Positions 37,270 to 45,561 of a stretch of DNA of 64,000 nucleotides are shown here, one piece after another (position 1 is the stretch's first letter; the number at the start of each line of letters is the position of its first letter). Source of the stretch: CAJQGY01 sp964523375 (GTDB lineage Bacteria > Pseudomonadota > Gammaproteobacteria > Magnimaribacterales > D2472); NCBI GenBank assembly GCA_964523375.1, contig CAZFYG010000003.1, positions 41,696 to 105,695 of the forward strand, given 5' to 3'. A program made the translations under genes and the position numbers. Under the pieces are notes generated by a model. The model ran no database searches and was not told where the DNA came from. It worked only from the letters and a program-made list of their open reading frames with translations.

Positions 37270-38145
37270 ATGAAAAAACTATCTACCTTTTTAGTTATTT
37301 GTTGGTATTTACTTTCCTATTTCATTTCAATAATAGTTTTAGATCAAATAAGCATAATTGAAAATATATGGATAAGAATATTAATTGCTCATATTGTGGC
37401 CACGATTATTATATATGTGGGTAGTTTGGTGCATAATAATTCAAGTCTCTATGATCCATTTTGGTCTGTTGCGCCTATCCCTATTACTTTTTACTTATTT
37501 TTTACTCCCGGACTAAGCAATATTACATGCTTGAATAAGTTATTTATTACTTTTCCTATTTTTATTTGGTCAGTGAGGCTAACTAGAAATTGGTTTATTT
37601 CCTGGGATGGCTTTAGTCATGAGGATTTTAGGTATATCAATCTTAAGAAGGGAAATAAACTAAAGCTTGAATTTATCAATTTTACAGGAATCCATCTTAT
37701 TCCAACTTTACAAGTCAATCTATCATTGGCCCCATTGTATTTTATACACAATAGTGTCGAGCTAAATGAAACTAACTTCTTATTAATATTAGCAAGTATT
37801 TTTACTATGCTGGCTGTAGCTATAGAAACATTAGCAGATGAACAAATGAGGTTATTTAAAAAAGATAGATTGAATGACGGTACCACCATGACTAAAGGTC
37901 TTTGGCATTATTCAAGACATCCAAATTACTTTGGTGAAGTTATGTTTTGGGTAGGAATTTATCTTATGGCTATATTAACAACAGAAACGCCTACTTGGCT
38001 CCTAATAGCTCCAGTTTCTATGCTTATGTTATTTATTTTTATATCCTGTCCAATTATGGATAACAGAAGCTTGGAAAGAAGACATGACTACCAATCCTAT
38101 ATGACTAAGACCTCATCTCTTATTCCGTGGGTTCCTAAAAAATAG
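37270..38145 (+). CDS. DUF1295 family membrane protein (steroid 5-alpha-reductase-like)
   Basis: The 291-residue membrane protein has about seven hydrophobic segments and the DUF1295 landmarks YDPFWSVAPI, RNWFISWDGF, LADEQM and the C-terminal GLWHYSRHPNYFGEVMFWVG followed by MDNRSLERR. This C-terminal core is shared with steroid 5-alpha-reductases and isoprenylcysteine methyltransferases, so a reductase or methyltransferase acting on a membrane lipid is plausible. The real substrate is not known. It is divergent from the aminotransferase gene and convergent with the TonB receptor gene, sharing the terminator between them. Confidence 0.85.
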   Translation: MKKLSTFLVICWYLLSYFISIIVLDQISIIENIWIRILIAHIVATIIIYVGSLVHNNSSLYDPFWSVAPIPITFYLFFTPGLSNITCLNKLFITFPIFIWSVRLTRNWFISWDGFSHEDFRYINLKKGNKLKLEFINFTGIHLIPTLQVNLSLAPLYFIHNSVELNETNFLLILASIFTMLAVAIETLADEQMRLFKKDRLNDGTTMTKGLWHYSRHPNYFGEVMFWVGIYLMAILTTETPTWLLIAPVSMLMLFIFISCPIMDNRSLERRHDYQSYMTKTSSLIPWVPKK

Positions 38146-38146
38146 A

Positions 38147-38176
38147 CAAAAAAAAGCACCGACAAGCGGTGCTTTT
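38147..38176. terminator. bidirectional terminator
   Basis: A 10-base stem (AAAAGCACCG with CGGTGCTTTT) and a 5-base loop lie between two convergent genes. The A-run at 38147-38155 supplies a long U-tract for minus-strand transcripts (TonB receptor); the plus-strand U-tract for the DUF1295 gene is shorter. Confidence 0.9.
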
Positions 38177-38191
38177 AAAGTCTAGATTAAA

Positions 38192-40894
38192 TTACAGTGT
38201 AATTTTAAAACCAAGGTATGACATTACTCCTCTTGGGTCATGATGTTTCGCATCATAACTAAAGTTAGCAGCATCATAAACCTGAGGTGCCTCTTCATCT
38301 GTTGCATTATTAACACCAGCTGACAAAGTAATCATAGATTCACCCCATTCAAGATCAAATGTATATTTAAGATCTAAAGTAGTGAAACTATCAATGTCCT
38401 GAGTATAACCATTCGCAGCAGCTGAAGCAGGAATTGCTCTAGTAGTTTCATATTCTGAAACATTTCTAATAAATGCTGCAAAATTATGATTACCGTTCGA
38501 AAGCATACCTGTAATTACAGATTTAGTTTCAGGCATGGATCTAGCAAAGTTATCATGGTTGAATAAACCAACAACATCTTTAGTTCCGCCAGCCCCATCA
38601 GGAATCTTATACTCTAGCATTCTAGCTGTATTAAGACCTATTGATGCTTGTCCTAATGGTGTATCAAAGCTGTAAGTCGCTTCAAGATCAAAACCACTTG
38701 CATCAATACTTGCTGCATTGAAATAACTAGTAGTAACACCAACAAGAGTTCCATTTGTTCTAATGATATCTGTAGAATCTGGGTTAGCTATAATTTTCCC
38801 TTGAGCACTCTCAAGAGTAACAACATTTTTATAATCAACAGTCCAGTAATCAAGTGTTACAGATGTTTGATCGTTTGGAGTCCAAATAGCACCAAAATTC
38901 ATATTATCAGATTCTTCTGGGGTTAAGTTTTCATTTTTCGCAACTGCAACTCTAATAAATGAAACACTGCCTCTCGTTGTTCCATCAGTATTAAAGTCTT
39001 GTAAACCTTGAAGTGAAACTAATGAAGAACTTAATTGTGAGAGAGAAGGTTCTCTAAACGAAGTACTGTAAGATCCCCTTAGAACTAGCTCATCAGACAT
39101 TTGATATCTTAATGAAGCTTTAGGGTTGTATGTGGATTCAGAATCTAAGTTCTCAAATCTAGCAGCACCTTTAAATGAAAGTTTATCAGTAAGATCTTTT
39201 CCAGCTTCAACAAAAAATGCTGTTGAGTCTCTTCTTGACTCACTTTCAAGTCCGCCACCTAAAAATATTAGGTCTGATTGCTGGGAAATACTTCCATCTT
39301 CAGCAAATAATGTTGTTGATTCATCATTCCTAACAATTTTAAATGCTTCGTTTTTGTATTGGAATCCTGTAGCAACATCCCAACCTCTTCTTTCGCCTGT
39401 TAGAACAACATCAAAGACTTGAAGTTTAGAATCAGTCCATCTTTCTTCACCAGAAGAAATATAGTCAATTAATGAAGCAGAGTTTGAAGTTGGATCAAAT
39501 AGGTTCCATGACTCAGTACCGCTAGCACCACCAACACCATTTATAGCAGCACCAAATCTGGATGTGCTTGTATCAGGTTGAAAAACGTAAGCTGATTGCG
39601 AACTTTCTGTATAGTGAACATCCCAGTCCATTCCATTATCTAAAACTCCATTAAAGCCCATAGAAACTCTAGAGTTTTGGTTTTCCCTTGGAGCAAGCGG
39701 AGATGGGAACGCTGAGCCAAGTGCTCTCCCGATCCATAATACTGGAGTAGCAAAAGGACTTCCAGCCATTCCAGGCATAATAGGTATACCTAAATATGAT
39801 AATGCAGGGTATGAAGGGGACTGAGGGTTATCATTAACATTCACATCAGTAGCCATATAATCTAATTCAAAACCAACACCATTATCTAGAGTTGTTTTCA
39901 CAGAAGTATAGATACTTGTGTGATCCTCATCATTCACTAGGTTAAATCTGTCTCCATAATAGAAACCACATCTTTGACCACCATCAAAATCACCAAGTCC
40001 AGGGACGGCACCATATATGTTCGCATTAGGAACTAAAATACCATCATTAGCAACACAATTAGCATCAGGTACATTTTCACCATAGTAATAAAAACCTGCA
40101 TAAGGTCCTGATGCAACCTCTGTAAGAGGATCTGCTAATATTCCACCAATTGTTGTAGCATTAAATCCGCCAATAAGTGATGGAAGATTTAAAACCGCAA
40201 AACTATTACCAAAACCACTTATCGCATTTTCAGAATATGCTGATAGGTCTTTACCTTCAAAAGGAGATCTATTTAATTCACTGTAAGCAACAACAACATT
40301 AGTATTACCAAAGTCCTTGCCCCATATTACTCCAACTCGATCATCAGTTTGATCGCCAAGGTCAGTTTTTGATTGAGATATATTTACCTCAACACCTTCA
40401 AAGTCCCTTCTTAAAATATAATTAACAACACCGGCAACAGCATCTGAACCATATATAGATGCAGCACCTTCTTTAAGAACTTCTACTCGTTCAAGAGCAA
40501 TAACAGGTATGCTGTTAGTATCTACAAATACACTACCATCATTAGCAGTATTAGCTGCTACTGCATTTCTTCTACCATCAATTAAAACAAGAGTTGAAGA
40601 AAGACCTAAGCCTCTTAAGTTAACGTTTGAAGTACCTTGAGTTGAACCAGCAGTAAATGAATCAGGATTATTTTCAGAACCTGAGTTTACTGTTAAGTTT
40701 GCTGTAATGTCAGCTACAGATGTGGCTCCAAGCAAGTCAATAGTATCTCTACTTATAACCTCTACTGGAGACGCGCCATCTTCAGCACTTCCCTTTAGAT
40801 AAGAACCAGTTACTACAACCTCTTCCACATCTTGTGCAAAAGAAAATCCAGTAAAAAGAACTAATGAAAAAATAAACGATTGAATTAATTTCAT
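38192..40894 (-). CDS. TonB-dependent outer-membrane receptor
   Basis: The 900-residue protein has a signal peptide (about 1-20, ending FSFA), a TonB-box-like VEEVVVTGS just after it, a plug domain (about 45-165, with LRGLGLSSTLVLIDGRR and EVLKEGAASIYGSDAVAGVVN), and a long beta-barrel ending in GFKITL. Such receptors import large nutrients using TonB energy and are especially abundant in SAR86. The substrate is not readable; vitamin B12 or siderophore markers are not seen. AAGGGGGAG precedes the ATG at 40894, a strong ribosome binding site. The exbBD genes at 53-54 kb could energise it. Confidence 0.93.
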   Translation of the reverse strand: MKLIQSFIFSLVLFTGFSFAQDVEEVVVTGSYLKGSAEDGASPVEVISRDTIDLLGATSVADITANLTVNSGSENNPDSFTAGSTQGTSNVNLRGLGLSSTLVLIDGRRNAVAANTANDGSVFVDTNSIPVIALERVEVLKEGAASIYGSDAVAGVVNYILRRDFEGVEVNISQSKTDLGDQTDDRVGVIWGKDFGNTNVVVAYSELNRSPFEGKDLSAYSENAISGFGNSFAVLNLPSLIGGFNATTIGGILADPLTEVASGPYAGFYYYGENVPDANCVANDGILVPNANIYGAVPGLGDFDGGQRCGFYYGDRFNLVNDEDHTSIYTSVKTTLDNGVGFELDYMATDVNVNDNPQSPSYPALSYLGIPIMPGMAGSPFATPVLWIGRALGSAFPSPLAPRENQNSRVSMGFNGVLDNGMDWDVHYTESSQSAYVFQPDTSTSRFGAAINGVGGASGTESWNLFDPTSNSASLIDYISSGEERWTDSKLQVFDVVLTGERRGWDVATGFQYKNEAFKIVRNDESTTLFAEDGSISQQSDLIFLGGGLESESRRDSTAFFVEAGKDLTDKLSFKGAARFENLDSESTYNPKASLRYQMSDELVLRGSYSTSFREPSLSQLSSSLVSLQGLQDFNTDGTTRGSVSFIRVAVAKNENLTPEESDNMNFGAIWTPNDQTSVTLDYWTVDYKNVVTLESAQGKIIANPDSTDIIRTNGTLVGVTTSYFNAASIDASGFDLEATYSFDTPLGQASIGLNTARMLEYKIPDGAGGTKDVVGLFNHDNFARSMPETKSVITGMLSNGNHNFAAFIRNVSEYETTRAIPASAAANGYTQDIDSFTTLDLKYTFDLEWGESMITLSAGVNNATDEEAPQVYDAANFSYDAKHHDPRGVMSYLGFKITL

Positions 40895-41019
40895 AATACT
40901 CCCCCTTGAGTTTAAAAATATTAATATTCAGCAAGCACTTTATGTACTCACAGCCTAATTTTGCACTGTTAATAAAGAATAGCAATAGTATTGTGCATAA
41001 TTGCCCAACAAAATTTAGG

Positions 41020-41040
41020 TTAATAAAGTGGCTTTATTAA
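41020..41040. repeat. AT-only inverted repeat after the ceramidase-like gene
   Basis: TTAATAAAG and CTTTATTAA form a perfect 9-base stem around TGG, just beyond the stop of the ceramidase-like gene and about 125 bases upstream of the TonB receptor. It may protect or end the mRNA, or be an operator. The remaining bases to 40895 show no gene. Confidence 0.35.
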
Positions 41041-41045
41041 TTTAT

Positions 41046-42002
41046 TTATGGTCTTAATTGCTGAGACTTTTCAGACCGCAGATGTATGAAGAAGAAATAA
41101 GTTGCTACAGCACTAAGCAAATGCCATATTCCATGTGCTTGAAAAATGGAATCTGGATTACAGTTTGCATTATCAGGTGTACCTGTTAGCCAAATTGCAA
41201 AAGCAGACATATAAGCAAGCATCCCTAAAAAATACCATTTATAACTTCTTATGCCAGTTGGCTTTTTATCTGCCAACAGGCCAGGCAGCCAAAATAGAAA
41301 AACCCACCAAAATGATTCTGGGTTGGCCAGTATATCGCCTATTGTTGTTCCAAAAAGAAACAATACTAAAAAGCCTACAAACCCAGATAAAAATCTATTA
41401 ATAGGTGACCAGAATTTATATAAAAACTCTGATATAACCCAAAGACCGATAGAAGTTCCAAATAAATTAAAACCTATGCCTAAATCCCAAGAGGTAAACC
41501 ATCTGGCAACAGAGTAAATAATGACAATGGAGAAGTATGTTTTTATAAGTTTGGATGATGACCATCTACCCATTAATGAGACGTTGTATAGCCATGGAAA
41601 AATAATATACATTATCATACTCAAGTTATCAGCCCACCCACCCCATTCTGTATTTGTTCCATGCATTAACATCGAACCAGGGCCAAGCCACCATGCAGCA
41701 GATGCATATAAAATTGAGATTGGCGTTAAACCTATAAACTTATTATCAGGAGAAGTTTCTTCGTGTGATATAACCCAAAAAATATAAAGGCCAACAACCA
41801 TAAAACCTAAATTGCTTAAAGTATTAACAGGTTCTCTAAATGCTCCGCTACTAACTCTTTCACACCATCTCGATGCTTCTCCAATTAGGCTAGTATCAGA
41901 TGAGTTAATCAAACCTGATAACCCTAAAACATAAAATATAATTAAAAATATTATCGAGATAACAAGTGCAATATTGAATGGAGAATATTTTATATTTAAC
42001 AT
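41046..42002 (-). CDS. ceramidase-family (CREST superfamily) membrane protein
   Basis: The protein (318 residues) has about eight hydrophobic segments and resembles the alkaline ceramidase family. Conserved pieces are CERVSSGAFREPVNTLSN, GSMLMHGTNTEWGGWADNLS and AHGIWHLLSA, which hold the expected Ser/His/Asp residues of the metal-dependent membrane hydrolases. I chose the ATG at 42002, with AAAGGA 6 bases upstream. A longer frame from 42089 would start inside the terminator of etfA. Bacterial homologues have unknown substrates; hydrolysis of an amide-linked lipid is a reasonable guess. Confidence 0.8.
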   Translation of the reverse strand: MLNIKYSPFNIALVISIIFLIIFYVLGLSGLINSSDTSLIGEASRWCERVSSGAFREPVNTLSNLGFMVVGLYIFWVISHEETSPDNKFIGLTPISILYASAAWWLGPGSMLMHGTNTEWGGWADNLSMIMYIIFPWLYNVSLMGRWSSSKLIKTYFSIVIIYSVARWFTSWDLGIGFNLFGTSIGLWVISEFLYKFWSPINRFLSGFVGFLVLFLFGTTIGDILANPESFWWVFLFWLPGLLADKKPTGIRSYKWYFLGMLAYMSAFAIWLTGTPDNANCNPDSIFQAHGIWHLLSAVATYFFFIHLRSEKSQQLRP

Positions 42003-42040
42003 TAAAATCCTTTTTTTAGAGATATTAAATTTATATCTAA

Positions 42041-42068
42041 ATAATATACAAATTTTTAATACATACAA
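42041..42068 (-). promoter_or_regulatory. candidate promoter of the ceramidase-like gene
   Basis: On the minus strand TTGTAT (42068-42063) and TATTAT (42046-42041) are spaced by 16 bases. They lie between the etfA terminator and the ATG at 42002, giving a leader of about 30 bases. Confidence 0.4.
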
Positions 42069-42081
42069 TAGAGCAATATTT

Positions 42082-42113
42082 AAAAACAAAAAAGGGCCCG
42101 TGAAGAGCCCTTT
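42082..42113 (-). terminator. Rho-independent terminator of etfBA
   Basis: Read on the minus strand, AAAGGGC and GCCCTTT form a 7-base stem around a 9-base loop, followed by a T-rich tract (TTTTTGTTTTT). It lies 16 bases past the etfA stop. Confidence 0.88.
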
Positions 42114-42128
42114 GTTAGATTTATAGTT

Positions 42129-43058
42129 TTATAGTTGGGAATCTAATTCTGGCAAAGCATTAAATAAATCTGCCACTAAACCATAATCTGCAACTTGAAA
42201 AATAGGCGCATCCTCATCTTTATTTATTGCAACGATAACCTTAGAGTCCTTCATGCCTGCTAAATGCTGTATAGCTCCAGAAATACCTACAGCTATATAT
42301 AAATCAGGCGCAACAATTTTACCTGTCTGACCAACCTGGTAGTCATTTGGAACAAATCCTGCGTCTACTGCTGCCCTTGATGCTCCAACAGCTGCTCCAA
42401 GTTTATCGGCAATCGAATCAAGCAAATGGAAATTCTCACCTGACTGCATCCCTCTTCCACCAGAAATAATAATATCTGCCGCAGTAAGCTCAGGCCTATC
42501 GCTTTCTGCAATTTCTTCAGAAACAAATTGGCTTATATTTAATGAATCTACAGGATTAACATTAACAACTTCTACATCAGCGCTATTTTGAGTAACAGCG
42601 TCAAATGCTGTTGATCTTACGGTTATAACTTTCAATGCATCATTTGACTTTACAGTTGCTATACAGCTACCAGCGTAGATTGGTCTTTTAAAGGTATCTG
42701 CAGATTCAACAGAAATAATATCTGATATTTGTTGTGTATCCAGCTTTGCAGCAACTCTAGGCATTAAGTTTTTACCAAATGTCGTAGCAGGAGCTAAAAT
42801 ATTTGAATAATCTGCAGATAAAGACACAACCAATGCTGATACATCTTCCGCTATTTGATTTAAATATAACGGATCATTTGAATGGATAATTTTAGAAACA
42901 CCATCAACCTGCTGACACTCAGTAACAACACTTTCACAATCTGAACCAGCAACTAAAATATGAATATCAACACCAAGTTGAGTTGCAGCCGCAACAGTAT
43001 TAAGTGTTGAACCCTTTAAGTTATTATTATCATGTTCTGCTATTACTAATGTACTCAT
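42129..43058 (-). CDS. etfA: electron transfer flavoprotein subunit alpha
   Basis: EtfA (309 residues) binds the FAD of the electron transfer flavoprotein, which collects electrons from acyl-CoA dehydrogenases. The C-terminal FAD domain is intact: GGRGMQSGENF, GAAVGASRAAVDAG, QVGQTGKIVAPDLYIAVGIS and AINKDEDAPIF. It overlaps etfB by 4 bases. Partners in the window are the dehydrogenase pair at 3.5-5.8 kb and ETF-QO just upstream on the other strand. Confidence 0.97.
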   Translation of the reverse strand: MSTLVIAEHDNNNLKGSTLNTVAAATQLGVDIHILVAGSDCESVVTECQQVDGVSKIIHSNDPLYLNQIAEDVSALVVSLSADYSNILAPATTFGKNLMPRVAAKLDTQQISDIISVESADTFKRPIYAGSCIATVKSNDALKVITVRSTAFDAVTQNSADVEVVNVNPVDSLNISQFVSEEIAESDRPELTAADIIISGGRGMQSGENFHLLDSIADKLGAAVGASRAAVDAGFVPNDYQVGQTGKIVAPDLYIAVGISGAIQHLAGMKDSKVIVAINKDEDAPIFQVADYGLVADLFNALPELDSQL

Positions 43059-43807
43059 GAGATCACCTTTGCTTCATTTTTAAGTTTATCAACCAATTGA
43101 TCGACTGAGTCAACCATAATTCCTGCTGCTCTGGCTTCGGGCAGTTCTACTTTGAGTAATTCGGTTCTTGGCGATGCATCAACACCAGTATCTACCAAAG
43201 GAATTACTTTTAGTTCCTTCTTTTTTGCTTTCATAATATTTGGAAGAGATGCGTATCTAGGTTCATTCAAACGCAAGTCTGTTGTCACAATTGCAGGAGT
43301 TGTTAACTTCAATGTTTGAAGACCACCATCAATTTCTCTTGTTACTGATACTGTTCCATCTTCTATGATAAGTTCAGATGCATTAGTGGCTTGAGGTAAA
43401 TCAAGAATCGCTCCAAGCATTTGCCCAGTTTGGTTGTTATCACCATCAATTGCTTGTTTACCAAGAATAATAAGGTCAGGTGATTCATCATTAACAACTT
43501 TAGCTAAAACTTTTGCTAGAGCCAAGGGTTCAAGCAATGAATCACATTCAACCAGAATTGCTCTATCGGCACCAAGTGCTAAAGCAGTTCTTAATTGTTC
43601 TTGAGATTCTGTTTTGCCTATAGTAATAGCAATAACCTCAGAAGCCTTGCCTGACTCTTTAACTCTAACGGCCTCTTCTAACGCTATTTCACAAAAAGGA
43701 TTTACAGACATTTTTACATTATTTAAATCAACATTTGAATTGTCACCTAGAGGTCTAACTTTTACGTTATAGTCAACCACTCTTTTAATTGGAACTAGTA
43801 TTTTCAT
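43055..43807 (-). CDS. etfB: electron transfer flavoprotein subunit beta
   Basis: EtfB (250 residues) is the AMP-binding subunit of ETF. It starts with the typical MKILVPIKRVVDYNVKVR, and has VNPFCEIALEEAVRVKE and LGKQAIDGDNNQTGQML. The C-terminal recognition region that docks dehydrogenases includes RYASLPNIMKAKKK. It is the first gene of the etfBA unit and is divergent from ETF-QO. Confidence 0.97.
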   Translation of the reverse strand: MKILVPIKRVVDYNVKVRPLGDNSNVDLNNVKMSVNPFCEIALEEAVRVKESGKASEVIAITIGKTESQEQLRTALALGADRAILVECDSLLEPLALAKVLAKVVNDESPDLIILGKQAIDGDNNQTGQMLGAILDLPQATNASELIIEDGTVSVTREIDGGLQTLKLTTPAIVTTDLRLNEPRYASLPNIMKAKKKELKVIPLVDTGVDASPRTELLKVELPEARAAGIMVDSVDQLVDKLKNEAKVIS

Positions 43808-43838
43808 ATTTAACTCTTAATTTAGGGGTTTATCGGGC

Positions 43839-43844
43839 TATAAT
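43839..43844 (+). promoter_or_regulatory. -10 element upstream of ETF-QO
   Basis: TATAAT at 43839-43844 lies about 62 bases before the ATG at 43906, without a strong -35. The gap also must hold the etfBA promoter; a TTTACA on the minus strand (43867-43862) may belong to it, but its -10 partner is poorly spaced. Confidence 0.35.
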
Positions 43845-43905
43845 TGTAATGTCTTTTGTAAACATTTTACAGCAATAAGTGAGGTTAATTTTGGAAAGAG
43901 ATGTA

Positions 43906-45522
43906 ATGGAGTATGACGTGGTTGTAGTAGGTGGTGGGCCATCTGGTTTATCAGCTGCAATTAAATTTGCACAGTTAAATAAAGAAAATGGTACTAGTTA
44001 TTCAATTTGTCTTTTAGAGAAAGGTTCAGAAGTTGGAGCACACATTCTTTCGGGTAATGTATTTCAACCAAATGCTCTTGATGAGTTGATACCTGATTGG
44101 AAAGAGAAAAATGCACCATTAAATATTCCTGTTAAAAAAGATAAATTACTTTTTTTATTAAATAAGTTTTCTATACCAGTGCCTGCATTTGTGATGCCTC
44201 CAATGAACAATCATGGTAATTATGTAATTAGCCTTGGAAATCTTTGCAGATGGCTGGCTGAGCAAGCAGAAAATCTAGGGGTTGAAATATTCCCTGGCTT
44301 CCCTGCAAGTAAATTAATCTACGAAGATGAAAAAGTAGTTGGAGTTCAAACAGGTGATATGGGTATTTCTGCTAGTGGCGATATTAAACCAGGCCATGAA
44401 CCAGGAATAATTATTAAAGCTAAATATACTGTCCTAAGCGAAGGTTGCAGAGGACATCTTGGCAAAGAAGTTATAAATAAATTCAACCTTTCGGATGGCA
44501 AAGACCCCCAGCATTACGGCATAGGATTTAAAGAGGTATGGAAATTACAAGAAGGACTTCACGAGCCGGGACTAGTAATGCATACCAATGGTTGGCCTAC
44601 TCCATTTGATACACCATCAGGCTCTTATTTATATCATGGAGAAAATAATGAGGCATATGTTGGATATGTAGTTCCATTAGATTATAAAAACCCATCAATG
44701 AGTCCATTTGATGAGTTCCAGAAATGGAAAACCCATCCATCTATTAAAAAATATTTACAAGGCGGCGAAAGACTTTCTTATGGAGCGAGAGCTCTTATAA
44801 AAGGTGGCCTGCAGTCATTGCCAAAAATGGAGTTCCCAGGCGGGCTTCTTACTGGTGACAATGCAGGAACGCTAAATTTTTCAAAAATAAAAGGTTCCCA
44901 TACTGCTATGAAATCAGGATTGATAGCTGGGGAACATATTTTTGAAAATATCAATAATGACATTAAAACAGACATTACATATGACGATAGAATACTTAGT
45001 TCTTGGATATACACAGAGCTTTATAAGTCTAGAAATTTTGGTCCTATATTTCATAAATTTGGAGCACTGATTGGCGCTTTTTTAAATGCATTAGATCAGT
45101 TTATATTTAGAGGAAAGTTACCTTTCACATTAAACAATCCAACGCCTGATCATGAGTGCTTAAAAAAATCATCTGAAGTAAATAAAATAGAATACCCAAA
45201 ACCAGATGGTGTGTTTTCTTTTGACAAGCTTTCGTCTGTCTATCTATCCAATACAAATCATGAGGAAGACCAGCCATGCCATCTTCAATTAAAAGACCCA
45301 TCTATACCAATATCTGTAAATTTACCTATGTATGATGAGCCGGCTCAAAGATACTGCCCTGCAGGCGTTTATGAGGTTGTTAACAAGGAAGGTGAGGATA
45401 GATTTGTTATTAATGCACAAAACTGTGTTCATTGTAAAACTTGTGACATAAAAGACCCGTCCCAAAATATCCAATGGGTTACACCAGAGGGACCTGGTGG
45501 GCCAAACTATCCAAATATGTAA
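43906..45522 (+). CDS. electron transfer flavoprotein-ubiquinone oxidoreductase
   Basis: ETF-QO passes electrons from reduced ETF to ubiquinone in the membrane. The 538-residue protein has an N-terminal FAD Rossmann motif (VVVVGGGPSGLSAA), a membrane-associating middle region, and a C-terminal 4Fe-4S site with cysteines in RYCPAGVYE and NCVHCKTCDIKDP. I chose the ATG at 43906, with GGAAAGAG upstream; a GTG at 43879 would add nine poorly conserved residues. Divergence from etfBA places the whole electron-transfer module in one locus. Confidence 0.96.
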   Translation: MEYDVVVVGGGPSGLSAAIKFAQLNKENGTSYSICLLEKGSEVGAHILSGNVFQPNALDELIPDWKEKNAPLNIPVKKDKLLFLLNKFSIPVPAFVMPPMNNHGNYVISLGNLCRWLAEQAENLGVEIFPGFPASKLIYEDEKVVGVQTGDMGISASGDIKPGHEPGIIIKAKYTVLSEGCRGHLGKEVINKFNLSDGKDPQHYGIGFKEVWKLQEGLHEPGLVMHTNGWPTPFDTPSGSYLYHGENNEAYVGYVVPLDYKNPSMSPFDEFQKWKTHPSIKKYLQGGERLSYGARALIKGGLQSLPKMEFPGGLLTGDNAGTLNFSKIKGSHTAMKSGLIAGEHIFENINNDIKTDITYDDRILSSWIYTELYKSRNFGPIFHKFGALIGAFLNALDQFIFRGKLPFTLNNPTPDHECLKKSSEVNKIEYPKPDGVFSFDKLSSVYLSNTNHEEDQPCHLQLKDPSIPISVNLPMYDEPAQRYCPAGVYEVVNKEGEDRFVINAQNCVHCKTCDIKDPSQNIQWVTPEGPGGPNYPNM

Positions 45523-45561
45523 TTTAATTATAAATAAACCAAAAATGAATGGAGAATGAAT

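Noticed and set aside
40782..40985. A 67-codon minus-strand frame overlapping the TonB receptor start.
   Set aside because: It reads the receptor signal-peptide region in another frame and shares no family; the receptor start has a strong ribosome binding site.
41135..41787. Three 88-codon plus-strand frames opposite the ceramidase-like gene.
   Set aside because: They are fragments in different frames without any domain, facing a protein with conserved family motifs.
42003..42089. An upstream start at 42089 for the ceramidase-like gene.
   Set aside because: It lies inside the Rho-independent terminator of etfBA and upstream of the promoter. The ATG at 42002 has a good ribosome binding site.
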